Positions 35,374-43,695 of a stretch of DNA of 64,000 nt are shown here, piece by piece; within the stretch, counting starts at the first letter, position 1, and each line of letters opens with the position of its first letter. The notes below the pieces were generated by a model that was given only the letters and a program-made list of their open reading frames with translations, had not been told where the DNA came from and did not search any database. The DNA comes from JAMXLO01 sp035569235. GTDB taxonomy: Bacteria > Pseudomonadota > Alphaproteobacteria > Acetobacterales > Acetobacteraceae. The translations under genes and the position numbers were made by a program. The stretch is from the NCBI GenBank assembly GCA_035569235.1, contig DATMND010000299.1, forward strand, positions 1-64,000, written 5' to 3'.

Positions 35374-37546
35374 GCGCGGGCTCCGGCTTCACGGATTTAT
35401 CCGCCTTCGCGCCGAACAGCGCCTCGATGCGAGCCTGGCGTCGTTTGCCTTCGTCGGACAGCGCGCCGCGGGCCGCGAGCACCCGTCGCAGAACATCGAG
35501 CGCCGCCTTGTGTTCAGCGGCGTCCGCGCCCAGTAGCGCCGGCAAGGTGTTAACGGCGCGTTCTTCGTCGAGACAGATGAGCAGGAACTGTTCCCTCACC
35601 ATCTCCTTGAACCGGGCCAGGCTGATTCGTTTGCTGACCGGTCTGGATTCGCGGATCAACTTGAGCACGGCAAAGCCGCGCTCATCGATGCTGCGTTCAG
35701 GCAGGCGGATGTAGATCAGCGCCCGCAGCACCGCATCTTCCATCTGGCCGACGTCGAACTTGTGCTCCAGTTCCGCGCGCAGTTCTGCCTGAGCGGTCTC
35801 CCTGGCAAGGTCCCGTTCGATGTGACGCGGCACCTGGGTCGGCTGCGCGCCAAGACCGACCAGGGATTGCAGCAGCGGCGAGCCGTAGGTGTTCAGGAAC
35901 ATAACCTCCGTCATCGTGTCGCGGAATTCGCCATAGGAGTTCAGGCAAGACGTTATCCACGAGGACATCGTCCGCTCCATCTCCAGCAACGGATTGTCGG
36001 CGGCGACCGGTTGCCGCGCGGCGCGGACCGACTCGGCCAAAGCCTTCACCGGCTGCATGAACGGATTCGCGTCCGAATACATCGCAAAGCGCAGCCTGTT
36101 GGGATGCATCGCCCGCATCGCCTCGGCGACCGGTTCCGTCACCGACGCGCGAACGGCCGGCGCGACGAGCGTGCGGTACAGGCCCTGGTTGATCTCCGAC
36201 ACGCGCTCGACCGTGGCGAAGCGCTTGTCGTCTTCGGCGTCGTTGCCCCCCAGCGCGCGGATGTCGGCCAGCGTGCGCGCCTCAAGGCGGAACAGGTAGC
36301 GGCCGTGCACCAGTTCGGGGTTGAGGGTATTCTCATCCACCTCGGTGATCACCGCCTCGTAGAGCCCGGGCGGCAGCACGTCGATCAAGTCCATGCACGA
36401 GACAAACTCGCCGTGCTCCTTGGTGGCGACCTTGCCGGACACGAAGATGCCAAGGTGCCCGATGCTGTCGTGCAACGTGTAGACAATGGTCTGGCCGTTC
36501 GCGACGATCTCGCGCTCGCGGTCGTAGAGATCGAGAACCCAGTCCAGCGCCTGCTGCGGTGGAGTGATGTTATCGCCCCATGAGCAGAACACGATGATCG
36601 GCGCCCTGATGTTGCGAAGATCGACGCGCATCCCTTTGGATGTGCGCAGTTCGCCGGTCGAGAGACGGTTGCCCACGAACAGGTTGTCGGCGATCCACTG
36701 CATCTCTCCGGCATTCAGCAGGACCGGGCTGCCCCACCATGTCTCGAATTCGAGGAAGCGGTCCTTCTCGGTATCCACCTTCGAATAGACGTTGTAGTCC
36801 TTCGTCCAGTACGTGTTCGCGGGATTTAGCGCCTCGAAATTCGCCACCAGATTGGCGCCATCGAAGATGCCGTGACCCATATCGCCGGCGAGCGTCGTCA
36901 GCCAGGTGCCGCCGAGCAGTCCACCGAGGTAGCGCATCGGGTTCTTGCCGTGCACGCCGGCCCAGTAGGACAGCGGCGAACCGGCCAGCATGATCGGTCC
37001 TGTCAGGTTGGGGCAGATCGCCGCCATCATCATGATCTGCCACCCCGCCTGGCAGTTGCCGATGACGATCGGTTTGCCATCCGCATCCGGGTGCCGCGCC
37101 GCCACGTCCTCGATGAACAGCGCCTCGGCGTGACAGACATCCTCAATGGTCTGCCCTGGCATCGGGTTGGGAAGGAACCCGATGAAGTAGCAGGCATGAC
37201 CGGCCGCGAGCGCCACGCCGATCTGGCTGTCGTGCTTCATGCCGCCAATGCCGGGGCCGTGGCCGGCGCGCGGATCGACGACGACGATCGGCGCCTTCTC
37301 CGGATCGATCTTCGTGCCGGCTGGCGGAACGATGCGCACCAGCGCGTAGTTCACCGGCCGTTCCAGCTTGCGTCCGTCGCGCAATACCTCGGCCTGGAAA
37401 TGCAGGACGTGTGGAACCTCCTTGGCGCTGTGTTCCTGATAGATGTTGCCGCGCTCGCGCATGACATCGAGAAACAGGATCGAGCGCTGCCATGCGTCCA
37501 GCCAGTAATCCTGAACAAAGTTCATATAGGGCCAGCTCTGCATCAT
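35366..37546 (-). CDS. DUF3141 protein (alpha/beta-hydrolase, PHA synthase/PhaC-like N-terminal half)
   Basis: 726 residues with AGGAGATCGA directly before the ATG. An alpha/beta-hydrolase core covers about 60-370: VVVDPRAGHGPGIGGMKHDS, then the nucleophile elbow VIGNCQAGW with Cys in place of Ser, as in PHA synthases, and DSIGHLGIFVSGKVATKEH with the catalytic His; an Asp in FCSWGDNITPP completes the triad. The remaining 350 residues are helical with no clear domain. Family members are annotated DUF3141 and lie beside pta-ackA-fabI in several proteobacteria. Polyester metabolism or a related acyl transfer is a reasonable idea; no biochemical role is known to me. Confidence 0.85.
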   Translation of the reverse strand: MMQSWPYMNFVQDYWLDAWQRSILFLDVMRERGNIYQEHSAKEVPHVLHFQAEVLRDGRKLERPVNYALVRIVPPAGTKIDPEKAPIVVVDPRAGHGPGIGGMKHDSQIGVALAAGHACYFIGFLPNPMPGQTIEDVCHAEALFIEDVAARHPDADGKPIVIGNCQAGWQIMMMAAICPNLTGPIMLAGSPLSYWAGVHGKNPMRYLGGLLGGTWLTTLAGDMGHGIFDGANLVANFEALNPANTYWTKDYNVYSKVDTEKDRFLEFETWWGSPVLLNAGEMQWIADNLFVGNRLSTGELRTSKGMRVDLRNIRAPIIVFCSWGDNITPPQQALDWVLDLYDREREIVANGQTIVYTLHDSIGHLGIFVSGKVATKEHGEFVSCMDLIDVLPPGLYEAVITEVDENTLNPELVHGRYLFRLEARTLADIRALGGNDAEDDKRFATVERVSEINQGLYRTLVAPAVRASVTEPVAEAMRAMHPNRLRFAMYSDANPFMQPVKALAESVRAARQPVAADNPLLEMERTMSSWITSCLNSYGEFRDTMTEVMFLNTYGSPLLQSLVGLGAQPTQVPRHIERDLARETAQAELRAELEHKFDVGQMEDAVLRALIYIRLPERSIDERGFAVLKLIRESRPVSKRISLARFKEMVREQFLLICLDEERAVNTLPALLGADAAEHKAALDVLRRVLAARGALSDEGKRRQARIEALFGAKADKSVKPEPAHA

Positions 37547-37560
37547 TCGATCTCCTGCAA

Positions 37561-38211
37561 TTACAGCGGCATTTCAGATACGTCCGGAGGCACGACAAGC
37601 TCGGCATCGGTCGCCGCGATCACCTGTTCGACGGTGACGCCTGGCGCGGTCTCGCGCAGCGTCGCGACGCCTTCCGGGAATGCGATGACAGCGAGTTCCG
37701 TAACGACGAGATCCACTGGCCGGATCGATGTGAGCGGCAGATCGCATTCCCTGACGATCTTGGATTTTCCCCTCGCGCTATGCTGCATGGCGACGATCAC
37801 GCGCTTCGCGCCGCACACGAGGTCCATCGCACCGCCCATGCCAGGCACCATGCGTCCGGGGATCATCCAATTCGCCAACCGTCCCGCCTGATCAACCTGA
37901 AGGCCGCCCAGCACCGTGACATCGACATGGCCGCCGCGAATCAGGCCGAATGACATGGCGCTGTCGAACGTACTTGCTCCCGGCAACGCCGTGACCGGAC
38001 GGCCACCGGCGTCGGTGAGCAGCGGATGCGCCATGCCCTCGGCCGGGATCGCACCGGTGCCGATCAGTCCGTTTTCCGACTGGAAGAAGACCTGCATGCC
38101 CTCCGGCAGATGGTTCGCCACCAGGGTCGGAATGCCGATCCCGAGGTTGACGAGCATCCCCGCACGTAACTCCCGGGCGATGCGCGTGGCAATAATGGTT
38201 TGCGGGTTCAT
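37561..38211 (-). CDS. 3-oxoacid CoA-transferase subunit B
   Basis: 216 residues from the ATG at 38211. The segment IATRIARELRAGMLVNLGIGIPTLVANHL and the active-site loop VFFQSENGLIG carry the catalytic Glu that forms the CoA thioester in family I transferases. The remainder (HPLLTDAGGRPVTALPGAST, DVTVLGGLQVDQAG, VPGMGGAMDLVCGAKRVIV) is typical for the B subunit. With subunit A it moves CoA between succinyl-CoA or acetyl-CoA and a 3-oxo or short-chain acid. It follows the A gene by eight bases and precedes DUF3141 by 14. Confidence 0.93.
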   Translation of the reverse strand: MNPQTIIATRIARELRAGMLVNLGIGIPTLVANHLPEGMQVFFQSENGLIGTGAIPAEGMAHPLLTDAGGRPVTALPGASTFDSAMSFGLIRGGHVDVTVLGGLQVDQAGRLANWMIPGRMVPGMGGAMDLVCGAKRVIVAMQHSARGKSKIVRECDLPLTSIRPVDLVVTELAVIAFPEGVATLRETAPGVTVEQVIAATDAELVVPPDVSEMPL

Positions 38212-38218
38212 GGCAATT

Positions 38219-38866
38219 TCACGGATTTGCAATCAGGAAATCGACCACCGGCGCCGGCGTAACGACATGATCGGGCGAAATCAGTCCCACGGGCACGATA
38301 TGCTCGGCGCTGGCGATGACCGTCGCGCCCGCCATCGCAACAATCGGATTGAAGTTGCGTGCGGTCAGGACATAGGCGAGGTTGCCGAGATAGTCGGCCA
38401 GAAAGGCGTGCACCAACGCGAACTCCGCGCCTAGCGCGACCTCGACGAGGTAGGTCCGGCCGTTCACTTCGACCTTCTGCTTGCCTTCCTCGACGGCGGT
38501 GCCGACACCGGTCAGCGTCAGCACGCCGCCAAGCCCGTAACCGCCGGCGCGGATCCGTTCGATGAGTGTGCCCTGGGGTACGAGATCGACGGCAAGGGCT
38601 CCGCTCATCATCTGCTGCTGGGTTTCGGAATTCAAACCGATATGGCTCGCGATCACCTGGCGCACCAGCCTGGCGCTGATCAGCTTGCCGATGCCCACAC
38701 CCGGCACGGCGGTGTCATTGGCGATCACGGTAAGGTCGCGCTTGCCCTGCCGGACAATTTCATCGACTACGCGCTCGGGCGTGCCGACGCCCATGAACCC
38801 ACCGACCAGCAGACTGGCGCCATCGGGAATCTTCGCGACGGCCTCTTCGACCGGGATTGTCTGCAC
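38219..38866 (-). CDS. 3-oxoacid CoA-transferase subunit A
   Basis: 215 residues from the GTG at 38866, which has AGGAG six bases before it and gives the normal N-terminus (VQTIPVEEAVAKIPDGASLLVGGFMGVGTPERVVDE). TTG at 38890 is an alternative. GGFMGVGTP is the family phosphate/CoA loop, and NDTAVPGVGIGKLI, LNSETQQQMMSG, VDLVPQGTLIERIRAGGYGLGG follow in order. First gene of the leftward operon. A palindromic FNR/FixK box lies 71 bases upstream of the GTG, with a plausible -10 (TATGCA) about 33 bases downstream of the box centre. Confidence 0.92.
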   Translation of the reverse strand: MQTIPVEEAVAKIPDGASLLVGGFMGVGTPERVVDEIVRQGKRDLTVIANDTAVPGVGIGKLISARLVRQVIASHIGLNSETQQQMMSGALAVDLVPQGTLIERIRAGGYGLGGVLTLTGVGTAVEEGKQKVEVNGRTYLVEVALGAEFALVHAFLADYLGNLAYVLTARNFNPIVAMAGATVIASAEHIVPVGLISPDHVVTPAPVVDFLIANP

Positions 38867-38936
38867 CGGATACTCCTGTCGCAACCGCAACCCGTCCGGC
38901 TGCGCGATGCATAGGACCGCGGCTTACAGAACCGCA

Positions 38937-38950
38937 TTGATCCAGGTCAA
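38937..38950. promoter_or_regulatory. FNR/FixK-type box driving the CoA-transferase-to-ackA operon
   Basis: TTGATCCAGGTCAA matches TTGAT-N4-ATCAA with one mismatch. It lies upstream of subunit A on the minus strand. A TATGCA at 38908-38913 is centred 33 bases from the box centre, close to the 31-32 expected for a class II activated promoter. Confidence 0.7.
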
Positions 38951-39030
38951 ACGTTACCTCCAGCCGGAGTCCTGTTCGCGAGCGGCTGCCATGTCAAGGC
39001 CGCATCGCGACCATACCGACCGGACCGCGA

Positions 39031-39897
39031 CTATATCGCCGCAAGAATCGATGCGATTCGCATGGAACTTGCCAGGGCGTCGCCGAACTTCACGAAATCG
39101 GCGGTATCCGATGGTGGGTTGGCCAGTCCTGCCGGACGATCTGTCCCGCCGCGCGGTGCCCAGACTTCGCGGCTTTCCAGCAGATAGACGCCGTAAACCG
39201 CGCGCAGACCATTCGCGTCGAGGCCACGCAGCTCCTGCTGCACGGTGAAGGCCGCCAGCGCGGCGTTCGTGCCGATGGCCATCTCGATCAACGTTTCGCG
39301 ATATCGCGGATGCCGCGCAACGTCGCTGCCGAAGCTTCGCGCCAGTTTGCGCGCCGAGACCTGCACAACGATGAAATGTCGATCGAGGATGTTGCGAAGC
39401 GCGTGGTCGGCCGCCAACGGCAGGTAGCCGACCGGATCGAGGAAGGCATCGACGGCCGCCGACAGCGCACCACAGCCGCTGTGTCCGAGCACGACGATCA
39501 GCCGCAGACTGTCCCCCAAATGGTCAATGGCATATCGCAGGCTGCCGATGACATCGTTGCCGAGGCCGTTGCCGGCGACGCGGACCACGAACAGGTCATT
39601 GGGCCCTTCGTTGAAGATCAGCTCGATTGGAACGCGTGCGTCGGAGCAGCCCAGCACCGCGGCGAACGGCCGCTGGTGCGGCGCCGGGTGTTGGCCAGGA
39701 TCGAGACCAAGGTCATATGGATCCACCTGGATGACGCGGCGCGCTGTTTCGCCGTCCTCCGCCGAGCCTTCCAGCAGCGAAGCGAACGATCGGTTGCCCG
39801 CGTCGAGCCGCTGCCGGGCCGCTTCGGCATCCTTGGGCCGCGGCGGCACCGGAGCATCGGGAGCCCCGTAGCGGTAGGCGATCTCGACCGACCTCAC
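39031..39897 (-). CDS. Beta-class carbonic anhydrase
   Basis: 288 residues from the GTG at 39897, which overlaps the stop of the DUF2254 gene (GTGA); the longer frame lies in that gene. The zinc ligands are in AVLGCSDARVP and VLGHSGCGA (Cys, Asp, His, Cys), with the Asp-Arg dyad present. The N-terminal part (AARQRLDAGNRSFASLLEGS) corresponds to the usual helical lead. It hydrates CO2 to bicarbonate. Being coupled to a membrane protein, it may supply bicarbonate or pH buffering near the membrane under the same low-oxygen regime as its neighbours. Confidence 0.92.
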   Translation of the reverse strand: MRSVEIAYRYGAPDAPVPPRPKDAEAARQRLDAGNRSFASLLEGSAEDGETARRVIQVDPYDLGLDPGQHPAPHQRPFAAVLGCSDARVPIELIFNEGPNDLFVVRVAGNGLGNDVIGSLRYAIDHLGDSLRLIVVLGHSGCGALSAAVDAFLDPVGYLPLAADHALRNILDRHFIVVQVSARKLARSFGSDVARHPRYRETLIEMAIGTNAALAAFTVQQELRGLDANGLRAVYGVYLLESREVWAPRGGTDRPAGLANPPSDTADFVKFGDALASSMRIASILAAI

Positions 39898-41240
39898 AGT
39901 GGGATCGATTCCGGCAGCAGGCTGCGGGGTTTTGGCCGCTTGCGCGAGAGCCCCAGCCCTTGCCGGTCTTCCTGCAAGGCTGCCGCCTGATCGAGATCGT
40001 CGAAGTCCGACCGCCCTATGTCGAGGCTCAGATGATCGAGATACCGCGTGACCTCGGCGCGACGCTCCTCGACGGTGACGGTGTCCGCAAGGCCGACCAG
40101 TACCGCCCTGAGGCGGCGCATGACCTGGACCGACATCCCCCCGAACTGACGTATCTCGTCGAACGCCAGCGCCAGATAGTCCTGCCATGTCGGCACCGGA
40201 AAGATCAGGCGAAGCACGCCGTTCGTATCGAACGCGCGGCCGGCATCGAGTTCCCTCCGGCCGAGGCGCCGCAGCAGGTCCTCGATCTGATCCAGCGCCT
40301 GCACCGCCGTCGTCGGGTCGTTGATGGCAGGTGACAACGCCTTGATGGCAATGTCCACCAGCAGGCGAATGGCGTATTTCGGATCCTGCTCGAAGGTGCG
40401 CGAATTCGCGAGGCGAACAGTCCGCATCAGCACCCGTTCCGCGAACGGCATGGTGCCGCCGTGCACATGCATCAGCACGCTGCCCTCGACGAGCGTCTCG
40501 CCGACGCCACAGTCGAGCACCAGGACCGCGTCCGTGGTTTGCGCCAGGCGAACCAGCGCGCCGATGTCCAACCTGGCGATCACGCGGGGCTCGCCGAAGT
40601 AGGTCAGCGTCTGGGTGACCGGGCCGAGGTCCGATGCTGCGTCAACAGCATCCTGTTGCGCGCCCGTCGCGGAGTCCGCGATCGGAACGAACATGGTACG
40701 GATCACCGCGCGGCCACGCGCGCCGGTGAACTGCAGGACGTTGTGGATCTGCAGGTTGCTGAGGTTCTGTATGAGCTTGGCAAACGCGATCATGCTGATA
40801 ATCAGCAGGACCGTGACGAGTTGGGTGGAAATCAGCGGCACGGTACCCGAGCCGGCCCGGTCGGTCCACATCAGCACGACGAGCGAATAGGTGAACGTGG
40901 CAAAGAAGATGCCCAGCGTGTGGAACAGCGTAGGGTCGTTGGCGAACATGACGACGAGCCGTGGCGAATAGGCCAGGGCGCTGAACTGCACGACCACGAA
41001 GGCGATGGCGAAGACGATCCCAGTCAGCGCCATCATGCCGGAACTGACCGACGAGAAGAATGCGATCGCCGATCCGACCGACATCTGATGCACGTATCCG
41101 GCAAAATACGTTTGCTCGATTCGCGGCAGCACCGCGCCGGCGATTATGCTGGCCGCCGTATAAACCATCGGGATCAGCCACATGGGCATGCGGCTGCCCG
41201 TTCGACCGCGCACCACAGATGTCATCGATGGCCGCAGCAT
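39894..41240 (-). CDS. DUF2254 membrane protein
   Basis: 448 residues. The first half contains four membrane segments (about 18-37, 55-85, 105-130, 140-160) with the family signature GIVFAIAFVVVQFSALAYSPRL. The second half is soluble and helical, with PAINDPTTAVQALDQIEDLLRRLG, a conserved family element. Function is unknown; DUF2254 proteins often lie near carbonic anhydrases or in stress clusters. The end overlaps the carbonic anhydrase GTG, implying a common message. It follows the SYLF gene by three bases. Confidence 0.88.
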   Translation of the reverse strand: MLRPSMTSVVRGRTGSRMPMWLIPMVYTAASIIAGAVLPRIEQTYFAGYVHQMSVGSAIAFFSSVSSGMMALTGIVFAIAFVVVQFSALAYSPRLVVMFANDPTLFHTLGIFFATFTYSLVVLMWTDRAGSGTVPLISTQLVTVLLIISMIAFAKLIQNLSNLQIHNVLQFTGARGRAVIRTMFVPIADSATGAQQDAVDAASDLGPVTQTLTYFGEPRVIARLDIGALVRLAQTTDAVLVLDCGVGETLVEGSVLMHVHGGTMPFAERVLMRTVRLANSRTFEQDPKYAIRLLVDIAIKALSPAINDPTTAVQALDQIEDLLRRLGRRELDAGRAFDTNGVLRLIFPVPTWQDYLALAFDEIRQFGGMSVQVMRRLRAVLVGLADTVTVEERRAEVTRYLDHLSLDIGRSDFDDLDQAAALQEDRQGLGLSRKRPKPRSLLPESIPL

Positions 41241-41243
41241 GGG

Positions 41244-41804
41244 TCACGGCCCCGGATGAATACGCGTGATCTTGGAGCCTTCCAGACCAAGTCCCGCCAT
41301 CAGGCCCTTCTGCCCGAACGGGATGGCATAGACATCCTCGCTCAGCGTCGTGCTGGTCATGCTGGCGGCTGCACCCTTGTCCATGACCACGACGTTCGGG
41401 CCAGACCCGATCGACCAGCCATCGCTCTTCTGCAGGTATTGCAGGGCCGCGTCGTTCATGAAGAACAGCGCGTAGCTGAACTGCTGTCCGCCGGCCTGCA
41501 GCCCGAACGAGGCCGCCGAGATGTTGTAGAAGCCGTTGGTCTTGCCGCCAACCCGGAGCACCCCGTCGCCGCTCTGGCCGCCTATGATCAGACCGGCCTT
41601 GATGATCTTGGGAAATATCAAGATCGCCTTGGCGCGCTGACCGAGCTCGCGCGCCTTGGGTTGTGCCGCATAGAGCGCGTGCAACGCGCTGTCGGCACCG
41701 CGACTGATCTGCGCCGCGGATGCGGCGAATGCAGTCGATTGCAGGGCGGTCGCCCCGAGTAGGCCCGCGGGCACAGCCAGCAGCCAACGTCTCGTTCTGT
41801 TCAT
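41244..41804 (-). CDS. SYLF-domain lipid-binding protein, exported
   Basis: 186 residues. A signal peptide (RRWLLAVPAGLLGATALQSTAFA) is followed by the SYLF (YSC84/SH3YL1) domain: RAKAILIFPKIIKAGLIIGGQSGDGVL, GFYNISAASFGLQAGGQQFSYALFF, GVVMD-like VVVMDKGAA and AIPFGQKGLMAGLGLEGSKITRI. SYLF domains bind phosphoinositide or other lipids; in Gram-negatives the proteins are periplasmic or outer-membrane associated. The Shine-Dalgarno GGGGGAACG is squeezed between the start and a strong hairpin only 17 bases upstream, so expression may depend on readthrough of that hairpin. Confidence 0.9.
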   Translation of the reverse strand: MNRTRRWLLAVPAGLLGATALQSTAFAASAAQISRGADSALHALYAAQPKARELGQRAKAILIFPKIIKAGLIIGGQSGDGVLRVGGKTNGFYNISAASFGLQAGGQQFSYALFFMNDAALQYLQKSDGWSIGSGPNVVVMDKGAAASMTSTTLSEDVYAIPFGQKGLMAGLGLEGSKITRIHPGP

Positions 41805-41820
41805 CGTTCCCCCACAAATA

Positions 41821-41839
41821 AAGGCGCCATTGGCGCCTT
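41821..41839 (-). terminator. Rho-independent-like hairpin after PPK2
   Basis: Perfect 8-bp stem AAGGCGCC/GGCGCCTT with a three-base loop, followed on the minus strand by TTATTTG. It is seven bases after the PPK2 stop and directly upstream of the SYLF ribosome binding site, so it can end the PPK2 message or attenuate the SYLF-DUF2254-carbonic anhydrase genes. Confidence 0.75.
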
Positions 41840-41846
41840 CAAGAAT

Positions 41847-42692
41847 TCATTTGGACGGCCACGTCAGTTCCGGTACGAGCTTATACTGGTAGTCCGGCTC
41901 CTTGTAGCCATGCGCCTTCTGCCGGTCCGGCAGCTTCACCTTCTCATGCTTCATTTCCTCGTAGGGGATGTGCTTGAGCAGGTGGTTGATCACGTTGAGC
42001 CGGGCACGCCTCTTGTCGTCGGAGCGGACCACGTACCACGGTGCCCACGGCGTATCGCTCGCCTGGAACATTTCGTCGCGCGCCCGCGAATAGTCGTACC
42101 AGCGGCTGAACGACTTGAGGTCCATCGGCGACAACTTCCAGATCTTGCGGCCATCGTCGATGCGCGCGGTGAGCCGACGGGTCTGTTCCTCTTCGCTGAC
42201 TTCAAGCCAGTATTTCAGCAGGATGATCCCGGACTCGTCCATTGCCCGTTCCACCCCGGGCGTCAGCAGCAGAAACCGCTTCACCTGCTCTTCCGTGCAG
42301 AAGCCCATCACCCGCTCGACGCCGGCGCGGTTGTACCAACTCCGATCGAAGATCGCGATCTCGCCGGCGGCGGGCAGATGCTCAACGTAGCGCTGTATGT
42401 ACATCTGCGACTTCTCGCGTTCGGTCGGCGCCGGAAGGGCGACCACGCGAAAGACGCGCGGGCTGACACGTTCGGTGATGGCCTTGATCGTGCCGCCCTT
42501 GCCGGCGCCGTCGCGCCCCTCGAACACGATGCAGACCTTCAGGCCCTTGTGCACAACCCATTGCTGGACCTTGACCAGCTCGACATGCAGCCTGGCCAGC
42601 TCACGCTCGTAGTCCTTGGCCTTGAGCTTCCCGTCGGTCGTTCCGGCGCCCTCGTCCATCGCAACGTTTTTGGCCTTTTTCGCCGCACTCAT
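41847..42692 (-). CDS. ppk2: Polyphosphate kinase 2 (PPK2)
   Basis: 281 residues; the second of two tandem ATGs (42692) has GGGAGG five bases before it. Walker A is GRDGAGKGGT (59-68), the Asp of Walker B is in IAIFDRSWYNRAGVERVMGF, and the lid has the stretch EEQTRRLTARIDDGRKIWK. This is the PPK2 class I type with a short N-terminal lead rich in Lys. It transfers phosphate between polyphosphate and nucleoside diphosphates, storing or releasing ATP. The neighbouring 171-residue gene ends 56 bases upstream, and both probably share the FNR-like site at 43343. Confidence 0.93.
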   Translation of the reverse strand: MSAAKKAKNVAMDEGAGTTDGKLKAKDYERELARLHVELVKVQQWVVHKGLKVCIVFEGRDGAGKGGTIKAITERVSPRVFRVVALPAPTEREKSQMYIQRYVEHLPAAGEIAIFDRSWYNRAGVERVMGFCTEEQVKRFLLLTPGVERAMDESGIILLKYWLEVSEEEQTRRLTARIDDGRKIWKLSPMDLKSFSRWYDYSRARDEMFQASDTPWAPWYVVRSDDKRRARLNVINHLLKHIPYEEMKHEKVKLPDRQKAHGYKEPDYQYKLVPELTWPSK

Positions 42693-42748
42693 CATGACCT
42701 CCCGAGACCTTGCCGCAGCGTGCGCGCTGCTCGCCGCATCGATCGACC

Positions 42749-43264
42749 TTACGCTTCCACAGTGCTCTTCGGCCAAGTGAAGAACAGGCCGACATCGCCC
42801 GGCATTCCGCCGGGATAGTTGATGATGCGGGCCGAGAAACCGAAACCACCGGGTTTCAGGTTGTTCTTCCAGTAGTCGTAGACCTGATGAACCCCTGCGG
42901 GCAGCGTTGCCAGCCACTCGGGCTCGTCGGTCCGTGCGGCGAGCTCCTCCTTGGTCGGCTTGTTGATCGGCGGTACGCCGGCATTGATGATCGCCCGACC
43001 GCCGTCGGTGCAGAAGCTGCTTGGGAATGATGAGAACATCAGCTCGGTCTCGCCCCGCTCGAACGTACGCTTGATCCTGTCGAGACCGGATTGGATGATC
43101 GCATCCGTCAATTGAAAATTGTCGAGACGCTGGCGGAATTCCGCAAGCTCCTCCTCCTTGCGCCTCTGAAGTTGCTCCAACGCCTCCTGGTCATGGCGAC
43201 GGCGGGCGTCGCGCTCGGCGAAAAGACCGGTCACCGACAGGGCCTGGGCTGACGTTCCAGACAT
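42749..43264 (-). CDS. Hypothetical protein with N-terminal coiled coil
   Basis: 171 residues; ATG at 43264 with GAAGGTGTC before it. Residues about 10-60 form a charged helix with coiled-coil pattern (HDQEALEQLQRRKEEELAEFR). The second half is compact and contains TDGGRAIINAGVPPI and HQVYDYWKNNLKPGGFGFSA, which recur in a small family of proteins of unknown function next to phasins and PPK2. It is directly upstream of PPK2. No enzymatic motif is visible. Confidence 0.7.
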   Translation of the reverse strand: MSGTSAQALSVTGLFAERDARRRHDQEALEQLQRRKEEELAEFRQRLDNFQLTDAIIQSGLDRIKRTFERGETELMFSSFPSSFCTDGGRAIINAGVPPINKPTKEELAARTDEPEWLATLPAGVHQVYDYWKNNLKPGGFGFSARIINYPGGMPGDVGLFFTWPKSTVEA

Positions 43265-43342
43265 GACACCTTCCTTCACAAGCTGCTAGGCACAGCGATC
43301 GCAGACTGACAAGAGTGAAGACCGGGAACGGTACGGCTGCAT

Positions 43343-43356
43343 AGATCCAGATCACT
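43343..43356 (-). promoter_or_regulatory. Degenerate FNR/FixK-like box
   Basis: TAGATCCAGATCAC has two mismatches to TTGAT-N4-ATCAA. Its centre is 85 bases before the ATG at 43264, the same geometry as the boxes at 38937 and 46281, but no good -10 is seen. Confidence 0.4.
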
Positions 43357-43695
43357 CAGGGGCCTTGACCGCCCGCCAAAATCAGCCGACGCCGTGGGAG
43401 CCGAACACAATCGCCCCGACCATTATTCCGGACGCGCACCATCTCGCCGTTGCAGCCATTGGCCTCAGCCTTCCGATTACACAATGTTCCGGCAAATATC
43501 CAGAAAATTCGACACTGATGTGCGCCGACATGGATTGAATCAGGCAAGCCGCTAAGGTGGTACCGGCTTTATGGCCCGCACGAAGAAGGTGTGTCCCAGG
43601 AGGATACGCATCGTGGCATACGAATACCCGACCCACGGCGGCTTTCCACGTTGGCGGCCGATAGGCGAAAACCTCTGAACGGCGAAGGAATCAGC

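Noticed and set aside
43356..43547. 63-residue frame upstream of the coiled-coil gene
   Set aside because: No ribosome binding site, no similarity to a known family, and it covers the region with the FNR-like site.
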